Positions 43,699 to 52,541 of a stretch of 64,000 bases of DNA are shown one piece after another. This DNA comes from CAZSXU01 sp964610505 (GTDB taxonomy: Bacteria > Arandabacterota > Arandabacteria > JAGLYR01), in NCBI GenBank assembly GCA_964610505.1, contig CAZSXU010000011.1, positions 49,787-113,786 on the forward strand, written 5' to 3'. Both the position numbers and the translations under genes were made by a program. Below the pieces are notes generated by a model. It saw only the letters and a program-made list of their open reading frames with translations, did not search any database and was not told where the DNA came from. The first letter of the stretch is position 1. Every line of letters begins with the position of its first letter.

Positions 43699-44034
43699 CT
43701 ACCAACGTCCTCGGCCACGACCCAAACCCCGACCCCGGCCACGGCCGAAACCACGGCCAAAGCCGAACCCTCTCCCAAACCCTCGGGCGAACGGAAATCC
43801 GTATTGGACGCCGTATGGTGCACCGCGGCCATAGCCAGGATACGAGGGTGTGAAAGCTCCCCACCCGGTCGGACCGGTGCCCGGTACGCCTCCGAAGTAT
43901 GTTCTCCCAATCCCGATACCCATACGTGGGACCGGATTCATGTAGCCGGGCGAAGCGTAACCCGCGCAGTAACCGGCGGCGCGTCCCGTCATCGGGCCCA
44001 TCCCGCCAGGGCCTGTTCCATCTCCTCTTGGCAT
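43699..44034 (-). CDS. DUF5320-family protein with GFGRG-rich tail
   Basis: 111 residues beginning MPRGDGTGPGGMGPMTGRAA; the C-terminal third is a low-complexity run of GFGRG and GRGRG. Unlike its paralogue at 42988 it lacks the coiled coil. ATG 44034 follows GGAGGTGAG, the same ribosome site as the other small genes of the operon. Function unknown; the Arg/Gly tail could bind RNA, acidic proteins or metal clusters. Confidence 0.78.
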   Translation of the reverse strand: MPRGDGTGPGGMGPMTGRAAGYCAGYASPGYMNPVPRMGIGIGRTYFGGVPGTGPTGWGAFTPSYPGYGRGAPYGVQYGFPFARGFGRGFGFGRGFGRGRGRGLGRGRGRW

Positions 44035-44111
44035 TCCACTCACCTCCATCGTGTACACTTGCGGATCGCCTGCATCGGATCCCGTGTATTCGAGCACTCG
44101 ATTACCGGACT

Positions 44112-44507
44112 TCACCGCCGTCCGAACCGGCGCCGTTCGCGTCTGCCGCGCCCCCGCATTCCTCGACCGGGACCCCGGCAACCCGGCATCAGATACGCTT
44201 GATCCGACAACCGCCCCGACAGGTATGCCCGAAGCACATCTTCGACCGAACCGCACGCATGCGGGATTACCTGCACGCCCGCGGAAACCAACATCGTCTC
44301 CAGGGGCCGCGAGATCGCTCCGCAGATGAGCACGCCCACGGCAAGTCTCGCCACGTGCGTGGCCCTGGCGGCGATGTGCGTCTCTTCAACCGCCTCTTCG
44401 CGCCGGCCGACCTCCCTGCCGGCCTCGATGTCGATCAGGAGTAGCGACCGTGCGACATCAAACACCGGAGAGATCGTGCCGGACCATGTCGGGATTGCGA
44501 TTCTCAT
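44112..44507 (-). CDS. NifX/NifB-C-like dinitrogenase cofactor domain protein
   Basis: 131 residues. Single domain: MRIAIPTWSGTISPVFDVAR then RPLETMLVSAGVQVIPHACG, ending in an Arg/Gly-rich tail (GPGRGMRGRGRRERRRFGRR). The family binds iron-sulfur or FeMo-cofactor intermediates, but most such proteins occur outside nitrogen fixers. No nif structural genes are present. First gene after the sigma-54 promoter; the start is fixed by the conserved MRIAIP. Confidence 0.87.
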   Translation of the reverse strand: MRIAIPTWSGTISPVFDVARSLLLIDIEAGREVGRREEAVEETHIAARATHVARLAVGVLICGAISRPLETMLVSAGVQVIPHACGSVEDVLRAYLSGRLSDQAYLMPGCRGPGRGMRGRGRRERRRFGRR

Positions 44508-44522
44508 CACACCAAGAGATAC

Positions 44523-44538
44523 AGCAAGCGGTAGGCCA
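44523..44538 (-). promoter_or_regulatory. Candidate sigma-54 promoter
   Basis: On the minus strand TGGCCTACCGCTTGCT has GG and GC 10 bp apart and matches TGGC and TTGC of the consensus. It lies between the sigma-54 activator gene and the NifX operon. The implied leader is only about 5 nt, which is odd. Confidence 0.5.
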
Positions 44539-44674
44539 AAGTCAGGGAAGAACTACCTTATCAGCCTAATATACTGTAAATAAGTGAGTTACCTGGGAAT
44601 ACCTGGCGGGCAACCATCCACACACACACGCAATATGCAAGTGTATGGACGGCTTATCGTGCCGGAATGCAATC

Positions 44675-46042
44675 CTATGTAGGCTTCCGGCTCCTGCCGT
44701 CTTGGTCCGGCAGATCGATCCCCAGGGTCCTGATTTTGCGGAACAGCGTACTGGGGTTGATGCCGAGCTCCCGCGCGGCGGCCGTTCGATTGCCCCCGTG
44801 ACGCCGCACTGCGTCGGCGATGTACATCGCCTCCAGTTCCCGAAGCGTGGCCCCCGGCCCGACCAGGTTCTCCCGGTCGGCAAACCGATCGCGAAGACCG
44901 GGCGGCAGGTGCCGCACTTCGATGAGGCCACCGGGGCAAAGGACAAACGCGTGCTCGATGATGTTCTCCAGTTCCCGAACGTTGCCCGGGTAGTCGTGGT
45001 CCATCAGGACCCCCATGGCCGGGTCAGAGACACCCACGACGCCTTTGCCCTGGAGATGGTTGAACCTGGCGATGAAGTGGTTGAGTAGCAGCGGGATATC
45101 CTCTCGACGATCCCGCAGTTCGGGAAGAGAAAGCGGAACCACGTTGATGCGGTAGTAGAGATCGCGGCGAAACGATCCCGCTTCGACCAGCTCACCCAGG
45201 CGGCGGTTCGTCGCTGCGACGACGCGCACGTCCGCGGGCACCGGCTCCGTCCCGCCCAGCGGCTCGTACTCCTTCTCCTGGAGCACTCGAAGCAGGCGCG
45301 TTTGCATCGCGGTGGAGATGTTGCCGATCTCGTCGAGGAAGACCGTGCCGCCCTCGGCCAACGCAAACCTGCCGGGCCGATCCTGCCGCGCGTCGGTGAA
45401 GGCACCCGCCTTATGCCCGAACAGCTCCGACTCCAACAACGTGTCCGGCAGCGCCCCGCAGTTAATCGCCACGAACCGGCGCGACCGGCGGCGGGAGAGA
45501 TGATGGATCGCTCGAGCGAACAGTTCCTTGCCCGTACCACTCGCCCCCTCGATGAGCACCGTGCTGTCACTGTCGGCGACCTGCGGCAGGAGGGTGAAGA
45601 GCTTCCGCATGGCCTTGCTCCGGCCGATGATATCCATCAGGCCGTACTTCTCGCTCAGTTCCTTGCGCAGCTCCTCCACCGTGGTCAGGTCGCGAAACGT
45701 TTCGACGCCGCCGATGACGTCGCCGTCGCGGCTCTTGAGGATCGCCGTCGAAATACTCACGGGGATGCGTTCCCCCGCGGCACTCAGAATGTAGATCGCC
45801 TTGTTGACGATGTTCCGCCCGGTTCGCATCGTCTCCCGCAACGCGCACGCCGTCTCGCAGATATTGGACCGGAAGACGTGACAGCACTGCCGGCCGATGG
45901 CTTCCTCGCCCGAGACGCCGGTGATCCGCTCCGCGGCGCGGTTGAACGTTCGAATTCGCCAGTCCTTGTCCACCGTGAACACACCGTCCGCGATGGAGTC
46001 CAGAATGACGTCTCGACTTTCATTCGCGCTCGGGTTTGCCAT
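44675..46042 (-). CDS. Sigma-54-dependent activator with Cys-rich PAS domain
   Basis: About 455 residues. The N-terminal PAS domain has a cysteine cluster (GRQCCHVFRSNICETACALR), probably a metal, redox or Fe-S sensor. The AAA+ domain has Walker A EGASGTGKELFARA, the sigma-54 contact loop as GAFTDA (usual GAFTGA) and Walker B GTVFLDEIGN. A Fis-type HTH closes it (GGNRTAAARELGINPSTLFR). It lies upstream of and on the same strand as the Fe-S operon, with a candidate sigma-54 promoter between, so it probably controls it. Start uncertain: ATG 46042 or 46099. Confidence 0.9.
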   Translation of the reverse strand: MANPSANESRDVILDSIADGVFTVDKDWRIRTFNRAAERITGVSGEEAIGRQCCHVFRSNICETACALRETMRTGRNIVNKAIYILSAAGERIPVSISTAILKSRDGDVIGGVETFRDLTTVEELRKELSEKYGLMDIIGRSKAMRKLFTLLPQVADSDSTVLIEGASGTGKELFARAIHHLSRRRSRRFVAINCGALPDTLLESELFGHKAGAFTDARQDRPGRFALAEGGTVFLDEIGNISTAMQTRLLRVLQEKEYEPLGGTEPVPADVRVVAATNRRLGELVEAGSFRRDLYYRINVVPLSLPELRDRREDIPLLLNHFIARFNHLQGKGVVGVSDPAMGVLMDHDYPGNVRELENIIEHAFVLCPGGLIEVRHLPPGLRDRFADRENLVGPGATLRELEAMYIADAVRRHGGNRTAAARELGINPSTLFRKIRTLGIDLPDQDGRSRKPT

Positions 46043-46342
46043 CGGTTCCAACCTGCCCGTCGATTGAGGAACGACCGCCGGAGTTCCCAACGCGTCCATT
46101 GTATCCGTCTGGAACCGCGCCGCAAGAGCTTCCTGAGCGAGACGGGGTGCCCGCGACGCCGGGCGCGCGGGAGAATCACGAGTTGGACCGCGACATGTGA
46201 CAGTGCCGGACCCGACCCCACGCAGGACACGCGGCAAACTCACCTTGAACGGACCTGCGGCCCGTCCTATACTGGGAGGACGCTGACGACACTCCGAGAG
46301 CGACTACCCGATCACCAAGGGAAGAGGAGGATGGGACTCACG

Positions 46343-48529
46343 ATGCGCCCGATCACGAAAACGCGCCTTCACGTCCTCCTGCTGTTTTTCGTCCTCGGAA
46401 TCGGCGGATGCGGTCGACTGCGGCCCGAGGGCCAAGTCACAAACGTGATTCTCATCGTGGTCGACACGCTCCGGCCGGACCACCTGGGCTGCTACGGCCA
46501 CCGGGCCATCCGGACGCCCATGATCGACGACCTGGCCCGTCACGGGACGTTGTTCGAGCAGGCCACCACCCCGGTTCCCATCACGCTGCCCGCCTTCTGT
46601 TCGCTCGTGACGTCGACGTACCCGCCCACCCACGGGGTCCGGGATAACGGGTTGTATACGCTGGCCGAGGAGATGACGACGCTGGCCGAGGTCTTTCGGA
46701 AGGAAGGATTCCGAACGGCCGCCATCCTCGGCTCGGCGGTCGTGGATTCCATGTACGGCCTGGGCCAGGGCTTCGATCGCTACGACGACGACTTCGAGGA
46801 CCTTTTCCGGCCGTACCGGCCCGACTATCTTCTCCTGGCCGGGACGCTCCGCGCCACACAACGCCGGGCCGAACGCGTGACCGAGAAAGCCCTGGCTTGG
46901 ATCAAGGCCCACAAGAGGGACCGCTTCTTTGTGATGCTTCACTATTTCGATCCGCATACCATCTACGATCCCCCCCCACCCTTCGACGCACTCTACGGAG
47001 CGAACCGCTATGACGGAGAGATCGCCTACACGGATTCGCAGATCGAACTCCTGATGAGAGCGATCGGAACATACGACCTTCCCGGAAGAACGTTGGTCGT
47101 TCTGACGGCCGACCACGGCGAGGGCTTGATGGAACACCACGAAGCCCAGCACGGCTATCTCATCTACGATACGACCGTGCGCATTCCTCTCATCTTCAAC
47201 TGTCCGGGCGTTTGTCCCGCCGGCCTGCGGATTCCGGATCAGGTGTGCTTGGTGGACGTGGCGCCCTCCATTCTCTCTCTTGTGGGGGTCGAGATGCCCG
47301 AGGCGTTTCAGGGCGCCGATCTTCGCCCCTTCTTCGAGGGCCGCACGCCCGACGGCGTCGGGGAGATGTACTGCGAGACGTACCGTCCCCGATTGAGTTA
47401 CGGCTGGAGCGATCTGGCGGGGATTCGCAAGGACGGTTGGAAGTACATTCGGGCGCCGAAACCCGAGCTATACCATCTGGTCGAGGACCCGGGCGAGACG
47501 TCCAACCTGGCCGGCTCCGGGCTCCCCATCGAAGAGTCGCTGGCGAAACGCCTCGACGAACTCCTGAGCTCGTTTCCTGTAGATGCCCGATACGGCGCGC
47601 TGGAAGCGCCCCGGGACGAGAGCACCAGAGAGAAGCTCGAATCGCTGGGGTACCTCATGGGAAAGCGGGAGGCCTCCGACAGTGGCGAAGAGGTGCGCCT
47701 CAATCCCCGAGACATGATGGAGGCCTTCAATCGCAACCAACGGGCCAGCTTTGAAACGCGTGTCGCACGGAACCTCTTGGAGGCCGGAAACTCCGAGGAT
47801 GCCCTGGCCGCCCTTCGCCGCGCCGTGGAGCTTGAGCCTGAAAACCCCCTCCGCCTCGTCGAGCTGGGTTCCGCCTATACCCGGCTGGAGAGGATTCCCG
47901 AGGCGATTGGGGCGTTCGAGGAAGCGCTGCGGATCGATCCCGGCTACGACGTCGCGCATCTGGGGCTTGCCCGAGCGTACACGTTCGGCGGGGATCCCGA
48001 CGCCGTCCTCCGAGCCTATCGGGCCGCGCTTCTGGCCTCCCCGGGCCTGGAGGAGGCCGTACTCGGCATCGCCGGTCTCGAGACGGCCCGAGGCCGGCCC
48101 GAGCGCGCAAGAGCGGTTCTGGAAGACGCGCTCAAGGAGAAACCCGACAACACGATGTTTCTCTCACACCTCATTCAGGTTCTAAGAGACAGCGGGAACA
48201 CCGAAGAGAGCGTTTCGCACCTGGAGCGGCTGGCCGCCCTCCAGCCGCTCAACCCCGATCCTCCTTTCTATCTGGCCCACACGCTTGCCCGCATGGGCGA
48301 CGAGGACCAGGCCCTTCGCTGGTACCAACGCGTGACCGAACTCGACCCAGGCGCCGTGGACGCCTATTACAACATCGCCTGTATCTACGCCCAGATGGAC
48401 CGGAAGAAAGAAGCCATCGAGTGGCTGGCAAAGGCCGTCGAGCACGGCTTCACCGACCTCTCCCATATGAAAACCGACCCCGATCTGGAATCCCTCCACA
48501 ACGATCCCCGGTTCCAGTCGCTCTTCTAA
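46343..48529 (+). CDS. Sulfatase-fold lipoprotein with C-terminal TPRs
   Basis: 728 residues. Lipobox GIGGC near residue 18. An alkaline-phosphatase/sulfatase superfamily domain follows: VILIVVDTLRPDHLGCYG metal-binding start, PVPITLPAFCSLVTSTYPPT, and LTADHGEGLMEHHEAQHG. About seven TPRs fill residues 480-728. The CxPxR motif needed for formylglycine is absent; Thr-Leu-Pro stands at the site, so a Thr nucleophile and a phosphate or phospho-transfer substrate are more likely than sulfate esters. ATG 46343 is 12 nt after AGGAGG; ATG 46331 abuts it. Confidence 0.86.
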   Translation: MRPITKTRLHVLLLFFVLGIGGCGRLRPEGQVTNVILIVVDTLRPDHLGCYGHRAIRTPMIDDLARHGTLFEQATTPVPITLPAFCSLVTSTYPPTHGVRDNGLYTLAEEMTTLAEVFRKEGFRTAAILGSAVVDSMYGLGQGFDRYDDDFEDLFRPYRPDYLLLAGTLRATQRRAERVTEKALAWIKAHKRDRFFVMLHYFDPHTIYDPPPPFDALYGANRYDGEIAYTDSQIELLMRAIGTYDLPGRTLVVLTADHGEGLMEHHEAQHGYLIYDTTVRIPLIFNCPGVCPAGLRIPDQVCLVDVAPSILSLVGVEMPEAFQGADLRPFFEGRTPDGVGEMYCETYRPRLSYGWSDLAGIRKDGWKYIRAPKPELYHLVEDPGETSNLAGSGLPIEESLAKRLDELLSSFPVDARYGALEAPRDESTREKLESLGYLMGKREASDSGEEVRLNPRDMMEAFNRNQRASFETRVARNLLEAGNSEDALAALRRAVELEPENPLRLVELGSAYTRLERIPEAIGAFEEALRIDPGYDVAHLGLARAYTFGGDPDAVLRAYRAALLASPGLEEAVLGIAGLETARGRPERARAVLEDALKEKPDNTMFLSHLIQVLRDSGNTEESVSHLERLAALQPLNPDPPFYLAHTLARMGDEDQALRWYQRVTELDPGAVDAYYNIACIYAQMDRKKEAIEWLAKAVEHGFTDLSHMKTDPDLESLHNDPRFQSLF

Positions 48530-48635
48530 ACCGATGTCAAGTCACTCGTCACCTGTCCCCTGTCACTCCGGCCCTCCGTGCCCACTCCTCCCCCCGTGCC
48601 AGGTCTTGCAACGCCACACTCTGGGGTCTAGGTCA
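48530..48635. repeat. Short word array with AGGTCTTGCAA tag
   Basis: Between convergent genes: GTCACTCGTCACCTGTCCCC words, then CAGGTCTTGCAACGCCACAC and CTGGGGTCTAGG. These match tags around 53.6-53.8 kb typical of REP/RAYT-type repeats. Confidence 0.5.
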
Positions 48636-49091
48636 CTAGCCTTCCGTATTCTCGCATCGCTCGGCCGACGGGTCGGACCCCGGCCCGTTCGGTGGACGCA
48701 CGTGCTCACTTGTCTTGGCCTGGGCCTCAGACTTGAATGTCTTGATGCAGACCAGGTGCACGGTCACGCCGACGGCAGTCACGATCAACAGCAGCCGCAA
48801 CCACAGGGCGGAGACGACATGGAGGACCGAGAACAGGATCGCCAACCAGAGGGCCGCGATGGTGAGAACCTTCTCTCGCAGCGGCAGGCCCCGACCTTCC
48901 CGGTAGTTCTTGATGTATCTGCCGAACCACCGGTTGGTGAGTAGCCACTGCAGAAATCGTTGCGAGCTCCGGGCATAACAGAACGCGGCCAGTAGCAGGA
49001 AAGGCGTGGTGGGTAGAATCGGCACCACGATGCCGATGGCGCCCAGGGCGACAAACAACGTGCCGCACACGATCAACAGGATTCGCTTCAT
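48636..49091 (-). CDS. ybaN: YbaN/DUF454 family inner-membrane protein
   Basis: 151 residues. Two N-terminal helices with the family motif VPILPTTPFLLLAAFCYARS, then LTNRWFGRYIKNYREGRGLP, then two further helices. The cytoplasmic tail is hydrophilic. The family is widespread but functionally undefined. ATG 49091 follows GGGGGAAG. Convergent with the sulfatase-fold gene. Confidence 0.88.
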   Translation of the reverse strand: MKRILLIVCGTLFVALGAIGIVVPILPTTPFLLLAAFCYARSSQRFLQWLLTNRWFGRYIKNYREGRGLPLREKVLTIAALWLAILFSVLHVVSALWLRLLLIVTAVGVTVHLVCIKTFKSEAQAKTSEHVRPPNGPGSDPSAERCENTEG

Positions 49092-49378
49092 CTGCTTCCC
49101 CCCACCATCAACCAAGAGAACAGAGACTCACGGCATGGATGTGGTGATCCACCGCACATCATCCTCGACAGTTGGCCTCCAGATCCATCCATCGGTACGA
49201 ATATACAGATTTCTCGTCACTTCGCAAGCGGTGGAAGTCTGGAGCTTGGGCGGATGTGTTCAGGATCCATCCTCTGATGCACGACCGAGACACCCACCCT
49301 GGAAGTGGGAAGCCTACAGCTTGGAGCGCTAGCGAGACAAAATGACGATTACCCCAACCGAAATACTGGGAAAAGCGC

Positions 49379-49406
49379 TTGACACGCGCGCTTTGTGGGT
49401 GATAAT
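49379..49406 (+). promoter_or_regulatory. Promoter for exported protein at 49538
   Basis: TTGACA, 16 bp, GATAAT (or 18 bp to TAATAT). The leader of about 125 nt has two hairpins: AGGTATG/CATGCCT near 49474-49495 and CCCCG/CGGGG just before the ribosome site. Confidence 0.7.
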
Positions 49407-49537
49407 ATTAGTATGTGTCTGAGTAACCAGAGGGAAGACGAGGCGACGATAAAGCGTCAACGGGGATGACTGAGGTATGCCCTTCGCCATGCCTGGCGGA
49501 TCGTCGAACTACCCCGCGACGGGGCAAGGAGGAGATC

Positions 49538-50359
49538 ATGCGTTTCTCGACCAGCACAGCAGGTTACGTGAGCGTAGCCGGCGTATTCGGTGTCCTATCT
49601 GTTTTTGCTTCCTTTGGAACTCTCGATGCCAAGGAGAACCCCGTGAACCGCGTCTCACAGATCGAGCCGCTTCAGCAAGCCAGGGACTTCGCGTGCTGCC
49701 CGCTGGTGGAAGCGCGTTACGTTTTCGACTTCAATGAGTCCTCAAACGGCTATTACACCATGCCGTGCGGCATGCCGGGCGGGGGTGAACCGGCGTGGGA
49801 GTGGGGACCCGTGCTCATCCCTCCTCCCATCGTACCGGACGTTGCCTGCGACAGTGTAGCCGTCACCAACCTTCTGGGAACAGTCCTCGACGGCATGGGC
49901 TTCAACGACATGGGTGAGAGAGCCGTGATCGGTCCCGTGGTGATCGAAGAGGACTGCAGCTGCATGGAACTCTGCCACCACTACTTCACCCAAACAGGAT
50001 ACGAGTGCGGTAACGTAAAAGTGTCCGCAGACGACGGGGTAACCTGGTACCTTATCACTCCTGCCCGCGGGTACGACGGTTCGGCGAACTGCTATGACGA
50101 CGGTTACTGGCCGAAGTGCGTTATGTGCCAACCGAGTTTCACCGGATGGTCCGAGGGCTTCATCAAGGACTGTTTCGATCTCAGCAGTTATCTTGGTCAG
50201 GAAATCCTGGTCGGCTTCGATTTCGGCTCCGACCAGATCGAACCGTGGTACGGCTGGTACATCAAGTGGGTCAAGTTCGGAGCGCCTCCGACCACGGCCG
50301 TCGAGAGGGTCGCCGAGGAGAGACCGAGCTGGGGTGCCGTCAAGGTGATGTACAGATAG
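49538..50359 (+). CDS. Exported Cys-rich protein with WxxxKxxYR tail
   Basis: 273 residues. Signal peptide MRFSTSTAGYVSVAGVFGVL to about residue 30. The mature domain looks like a beta-sandwich (FDFNESSNGYYTMPC, KVSADDGVTWYLITPARGYD, GQEILVGFDFGSDQIEPWYG) similar to carbohydrate-binding or MAM/choice-of-anchor modules, with about 13 Cys. It ends EERPSWGAVKVMYR. ATG 49538 follows AAGGAGGAG. It has a strong promoter and a GC-rich terminator, so it is probably well expressed. Ligand unknown. Confidence 0.8.
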   Translation: MRFSTSTAGYVSVAGVFGVLSVFASFGTLDAKENPVNRVSQIEPLQQARDFACCPLVEARYVFDFNESSNGYYTMPCGMPGGGEPAWEWGPVLIPPPIVPDVACDSVAVTNLLGTVLDGMGFNDMGERAVIGPVVIEEDCSCMELCHHYFTQTGYECGNVKVSADDGVTWYLITPARGYDGSANCYDDGYWPKCVMCQPSFTGWSEGFIKDCFDLSSYLGQEILVGFDFGSDQIEPWYGWYIKWVKFGAPPTTAVERVAEERPSWGAVKVMYR

Positions 50360-50383
50360 CCTCCCTCAGAAGAAGACCGCGCA

Positions 50384-50415
50384 TCGCGGGTGCCGCCCAA
50401 TCCCGGCACCCGCGA
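50384..50415 (+). terminator. Hairpin terminator after the 49538 gene
   Basis: 12-bp perfect stem (TCGCGGGTGCCG) 24 bp after the stop, followed by TTGTC. Confidence 0.65.
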
Positions 50416-50492
50416 TTGTCATCGGACCTTGCACCGAGGCCCATCGATCCCCGGGGCGCCGCGCTCAGTACCGAAGGCACCAGACGCGACAA

Positions 50493-50519
50493 CCCCCCCG
50501 AGTCATTCTCTCGGGGGGG
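50493..50519. terminator. C7/G7 hairpin, probably bidirectional terminator
   Basis: Stem CCCCCCCGA/TCGGGGGGG with a 9-nt loop between two convergent genes. It may end the csp transcript on the minus strand. Confidence 0.5.
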
Positions 50520-50649
50520 CGTCGTCTAAGAACTGAAGACCCTGTCCTTAGTAGCTAGATTCCTACGGCGTTGGCAGCCTTTGTTGTATCTTCATTCGCG
50601 CAACTGTCACATCCAGCAGCATTCCGGAACCTCAAATCTGTTCCAGGAG

Positions 50650-50850
50650 CTAGATCTTTCTCACGTTGCTTGCCTGGGGACCTTTCTCTCCCTGGGTGAT
50701 GTCAAACTCGAGCTCTTCGCCTTCGGCGAGAGTCTTGAATCCTTCCTGGTTAATGGCGGAGAAGTGAACAAACACGTCGGCGCCGTCTTCCTGCTCAATG
50801 AATCCGAAACCTTTGTTCTCGTTGAACCACTTGACCTTTCCACGTGCCAT
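50650..50850 (-). CDS. csp: Cold-shock domain protein
   Basis: 66 residues. RNP1 KGFGFI (13-18) and RNP2 VFVHF (26-30) lie in a single OB-fold. Binds single-stranded RNA/DNA as an RNA chaperone. ATG 50850 follows AGGAGGT, with a consensus promoter 54-82 bp upstream and a leader of about 47 nt. Copy type (cold-induced or constitutive) cannot be told. Confidence 0.97.
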   Translation of the reverse strand: MARGKVKWFNENKGFGFIEQEDGADVFVHFSAINQEGFKTLAEGEELEFDITQGEKGPQASNVRKI

Positions 50851-50903
50851 GACTTGTAACCTCCTCTATCTCTACCGTACCTCAGTACATCTAGCCGTCC
50901 TCA

Positions 50904-50932
50904 AACATAGTCGAACGGCACAAACCTGTCAA
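50904..50932 (-). promoter_or_regulatory. csp promoter
   Basis: Minus strand TTGACA, 17 bp, TATGTT; excellent match. Confidence 0.8.
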
Positions 50933-51171
50933 CTCTTTTCCTGTCCCTGGGGGCATGTCAGCGACAGTGGATGTTGCCGGCCTATTCAACTTATGTCAGA
51001 GGACTGCGGCACCGATGAAGATGTGACAAGAGAGGCATAGACTGAATCGTCTGGCAACGTCCCCCCGGCCCCGCAGACATGGCCTCTCAAGGAAAGACGT
51101 GTTTCATTCGATAGTAGAGTCAGGCGGAGGCTCGTGCTGGGGGGACTCTCGCATTGAAAGGGGGCACACGC

Positions 51172-52251
51172 ATGGTGCAACGTCTGGCCCTCCGGAGGCA
51201 TCAAAGGAGATCTGCGCAACGCCGGATGCGGTTGATGCTGGTTCTCGGCGTTGGCCTTGCGGGCCAGCTTGCCTGTGGCCGCTCGACGGCCCCGGAGTGG
51301 TCTGACGATTACCTGCCGGTGCCCGGCGAGGTTCTGTTCCTCAGCGGACGAGGAGGGGGGGGAAGTCATCTATGTATTCTGGATTCGAATGGCGCGACCC
51401 AATTGCCGGATCTCCCGGGAGAGACAGTCGTTCATGACGCCAGATGGAGCCATGACGGTGAAATCATCGCGTACACTGTGGAGTGCCGGCACGGCACGTC
51501 CCCCTACGACCGGGATATCTACCTGCTGGAACACAACGGAACGGCGAGCTGGCCTCTCGTAGCTTCAGCAGGTGCCGACAGGGAACCCCGCTGGAGTCCG
51601 GATGATGAGAAGATCGCCTTCCTGAGCGAGAGAGACACGCCGGGTCCCGGAGTTTACGCCGTCAACGCGGACGGCAGTGAAGAGCGCCTCGTGGTTCCCG
51701 GCAACTTCCCCGATGACTGGGGATCGTGGAGTCCGGATGGGGAGTCCATTGTCGTCGGCGCAACACTGGACGAGCCCATGCGCATCATCGGCCTGGCCGC
51801 GGCGGACACCACGAGACTCGTCGTGGGCTCCGGCCCCGCCTTTTCTCCGGGAGGAGAGTGGATTGCCTACCATGATCAGGGCATTCACCTCATCAAGCCC
51901 GACGGTTCCGAGCAACGAACGCTGACCGACTACGGCGACGGATTTCGATGGAGCCCCGACGGACAGTACCTGAGCTTCCGGGATCGCAATCCATACACCC
52001 CGTATTCGCTTGAGATCATTGGCGTCGACGGTAAAGATCAGGCAGCGCTCGTGGAATACCAGGAATCCTGGAAGTACATCCGTCACCATTCCTGGAGCCC
52101 GGATCAGGACTACATCGCCTACTGTATCGCCCTGAATCTCGGGAATACGGAGTCAGCCATCTTCATCGTGAGCCTGGACGACACTACGGCGCAGCGTGTG
52201 ACACATTACACAGGAATCGACCGGCGCCCGGAATGGAGGCCCGGTGGGTAG
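51172..52251 (+). CDS. TolB-like PD40 beta-propeller lipoprotein
   Basis: 359 residues. Basic N terminus, hydrophobic stretch and lipobox GQLAC near residue 35. Then at least six PD40/TolB-type blades (ARWSHDGEIIAYTVE, PRWSPDDEKIAFLSE, GSWSPDGESIVVGA, FRWSPDGQYLSFRD, HSWSPDQDYIAYCI). Such propellers are protein-binding scaffolds at the outer membrane or periplasm. ATG 51172 follows AAAGGGGG; no TolB partners are near, so a specific Tol role is not claimed. Confidence 0.85.
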   Translation: MVQRLALRRHQRRSAQRRMRLMLVLGVGLAGQLACGRSTAPEWSDDYLPVPGEVLFLSGRGGGGSHLCILDSNGATQLPDLPGETVVHDARWSHDGEIIAYTVECRHGTSPYDRDIYLLEHNGTASWPLVASAGADREPRWSPDDEKIAFLSERDTPGPGVYAVNADGSEERLVVPGNFPDDWGSWSPDGESIVVGATLDEPMRIIGLAAADTTRLVVGSGPAFSPGGEWIAYHDQGIHLIKPDGSEQRTLTDYGDGFRWSPDGQYLSFRDRNPYTPYSLEIIGVDGKDQAALVEYQESWKYIRHHSWSPDQDYIAYCIALNLGNTESAIFIVSLDDTTAQRVTHYTGIDRRPEWRPGG

Positions 52252-52394
52252 GGAAAGAGCCTGCTGACAAAGCTGACAACGCCCCCCCCATACCCTCTAC
52301 ACACGAGAGCCGACAACCGACCGAGTCGAGATCCTGTGGTTTCTCATCCGTTCTTGCTGTTCTGGCTCTTCGGCTTTCGGTTCTCGGCTCTCCG

Positions 52395-52442
52395 ACAGCA
52401 TGCGAAAATGCCGAGGCTTTTCCCGGCAGTCGCTCGTGCCGG
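52395..52442. repeat. REP-like hairpin, copy 1
   Basis: GCATGCGAAAATGCCGAGGC followed by CGGCAGTCGCTCGTGCC folds into an imperfect hairpin. A diverged copy is at 63917-63965. Just downstream GGGGACAGGC (52469) pairs with GCCTGTCCCC (52495-52504). Upstream (52360-52395) is a TTCTCGGCTCTCCG-type word array. Confidence 0.65.
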
Positions 52443-52541
52443 TTCTTGGAGACGGGGGCGCGCGAAGGGGGGACAGGCCGATCTGCACGTCGCAGCCTGT
52501 CCCCGTCTTGTTCGCGGGTCTGGGATGTGATTTCCAGACGA

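Noticed and set aside
40024..44507. Nitrogen-fixation cluster
   Set aside because: NifX-like domains and ferredoxin ATPases occur, but no nifH, D, K, E, N or B gene is seen; such genes are common in non-fixers.
49406..49537. Cyclic-di-GMP (GEMM) or other riboswitch in the leader of the 49538 gene
   Set aside because: Two hairpins are present, but the conserved core sequences of GEMM and other classes I know are not.
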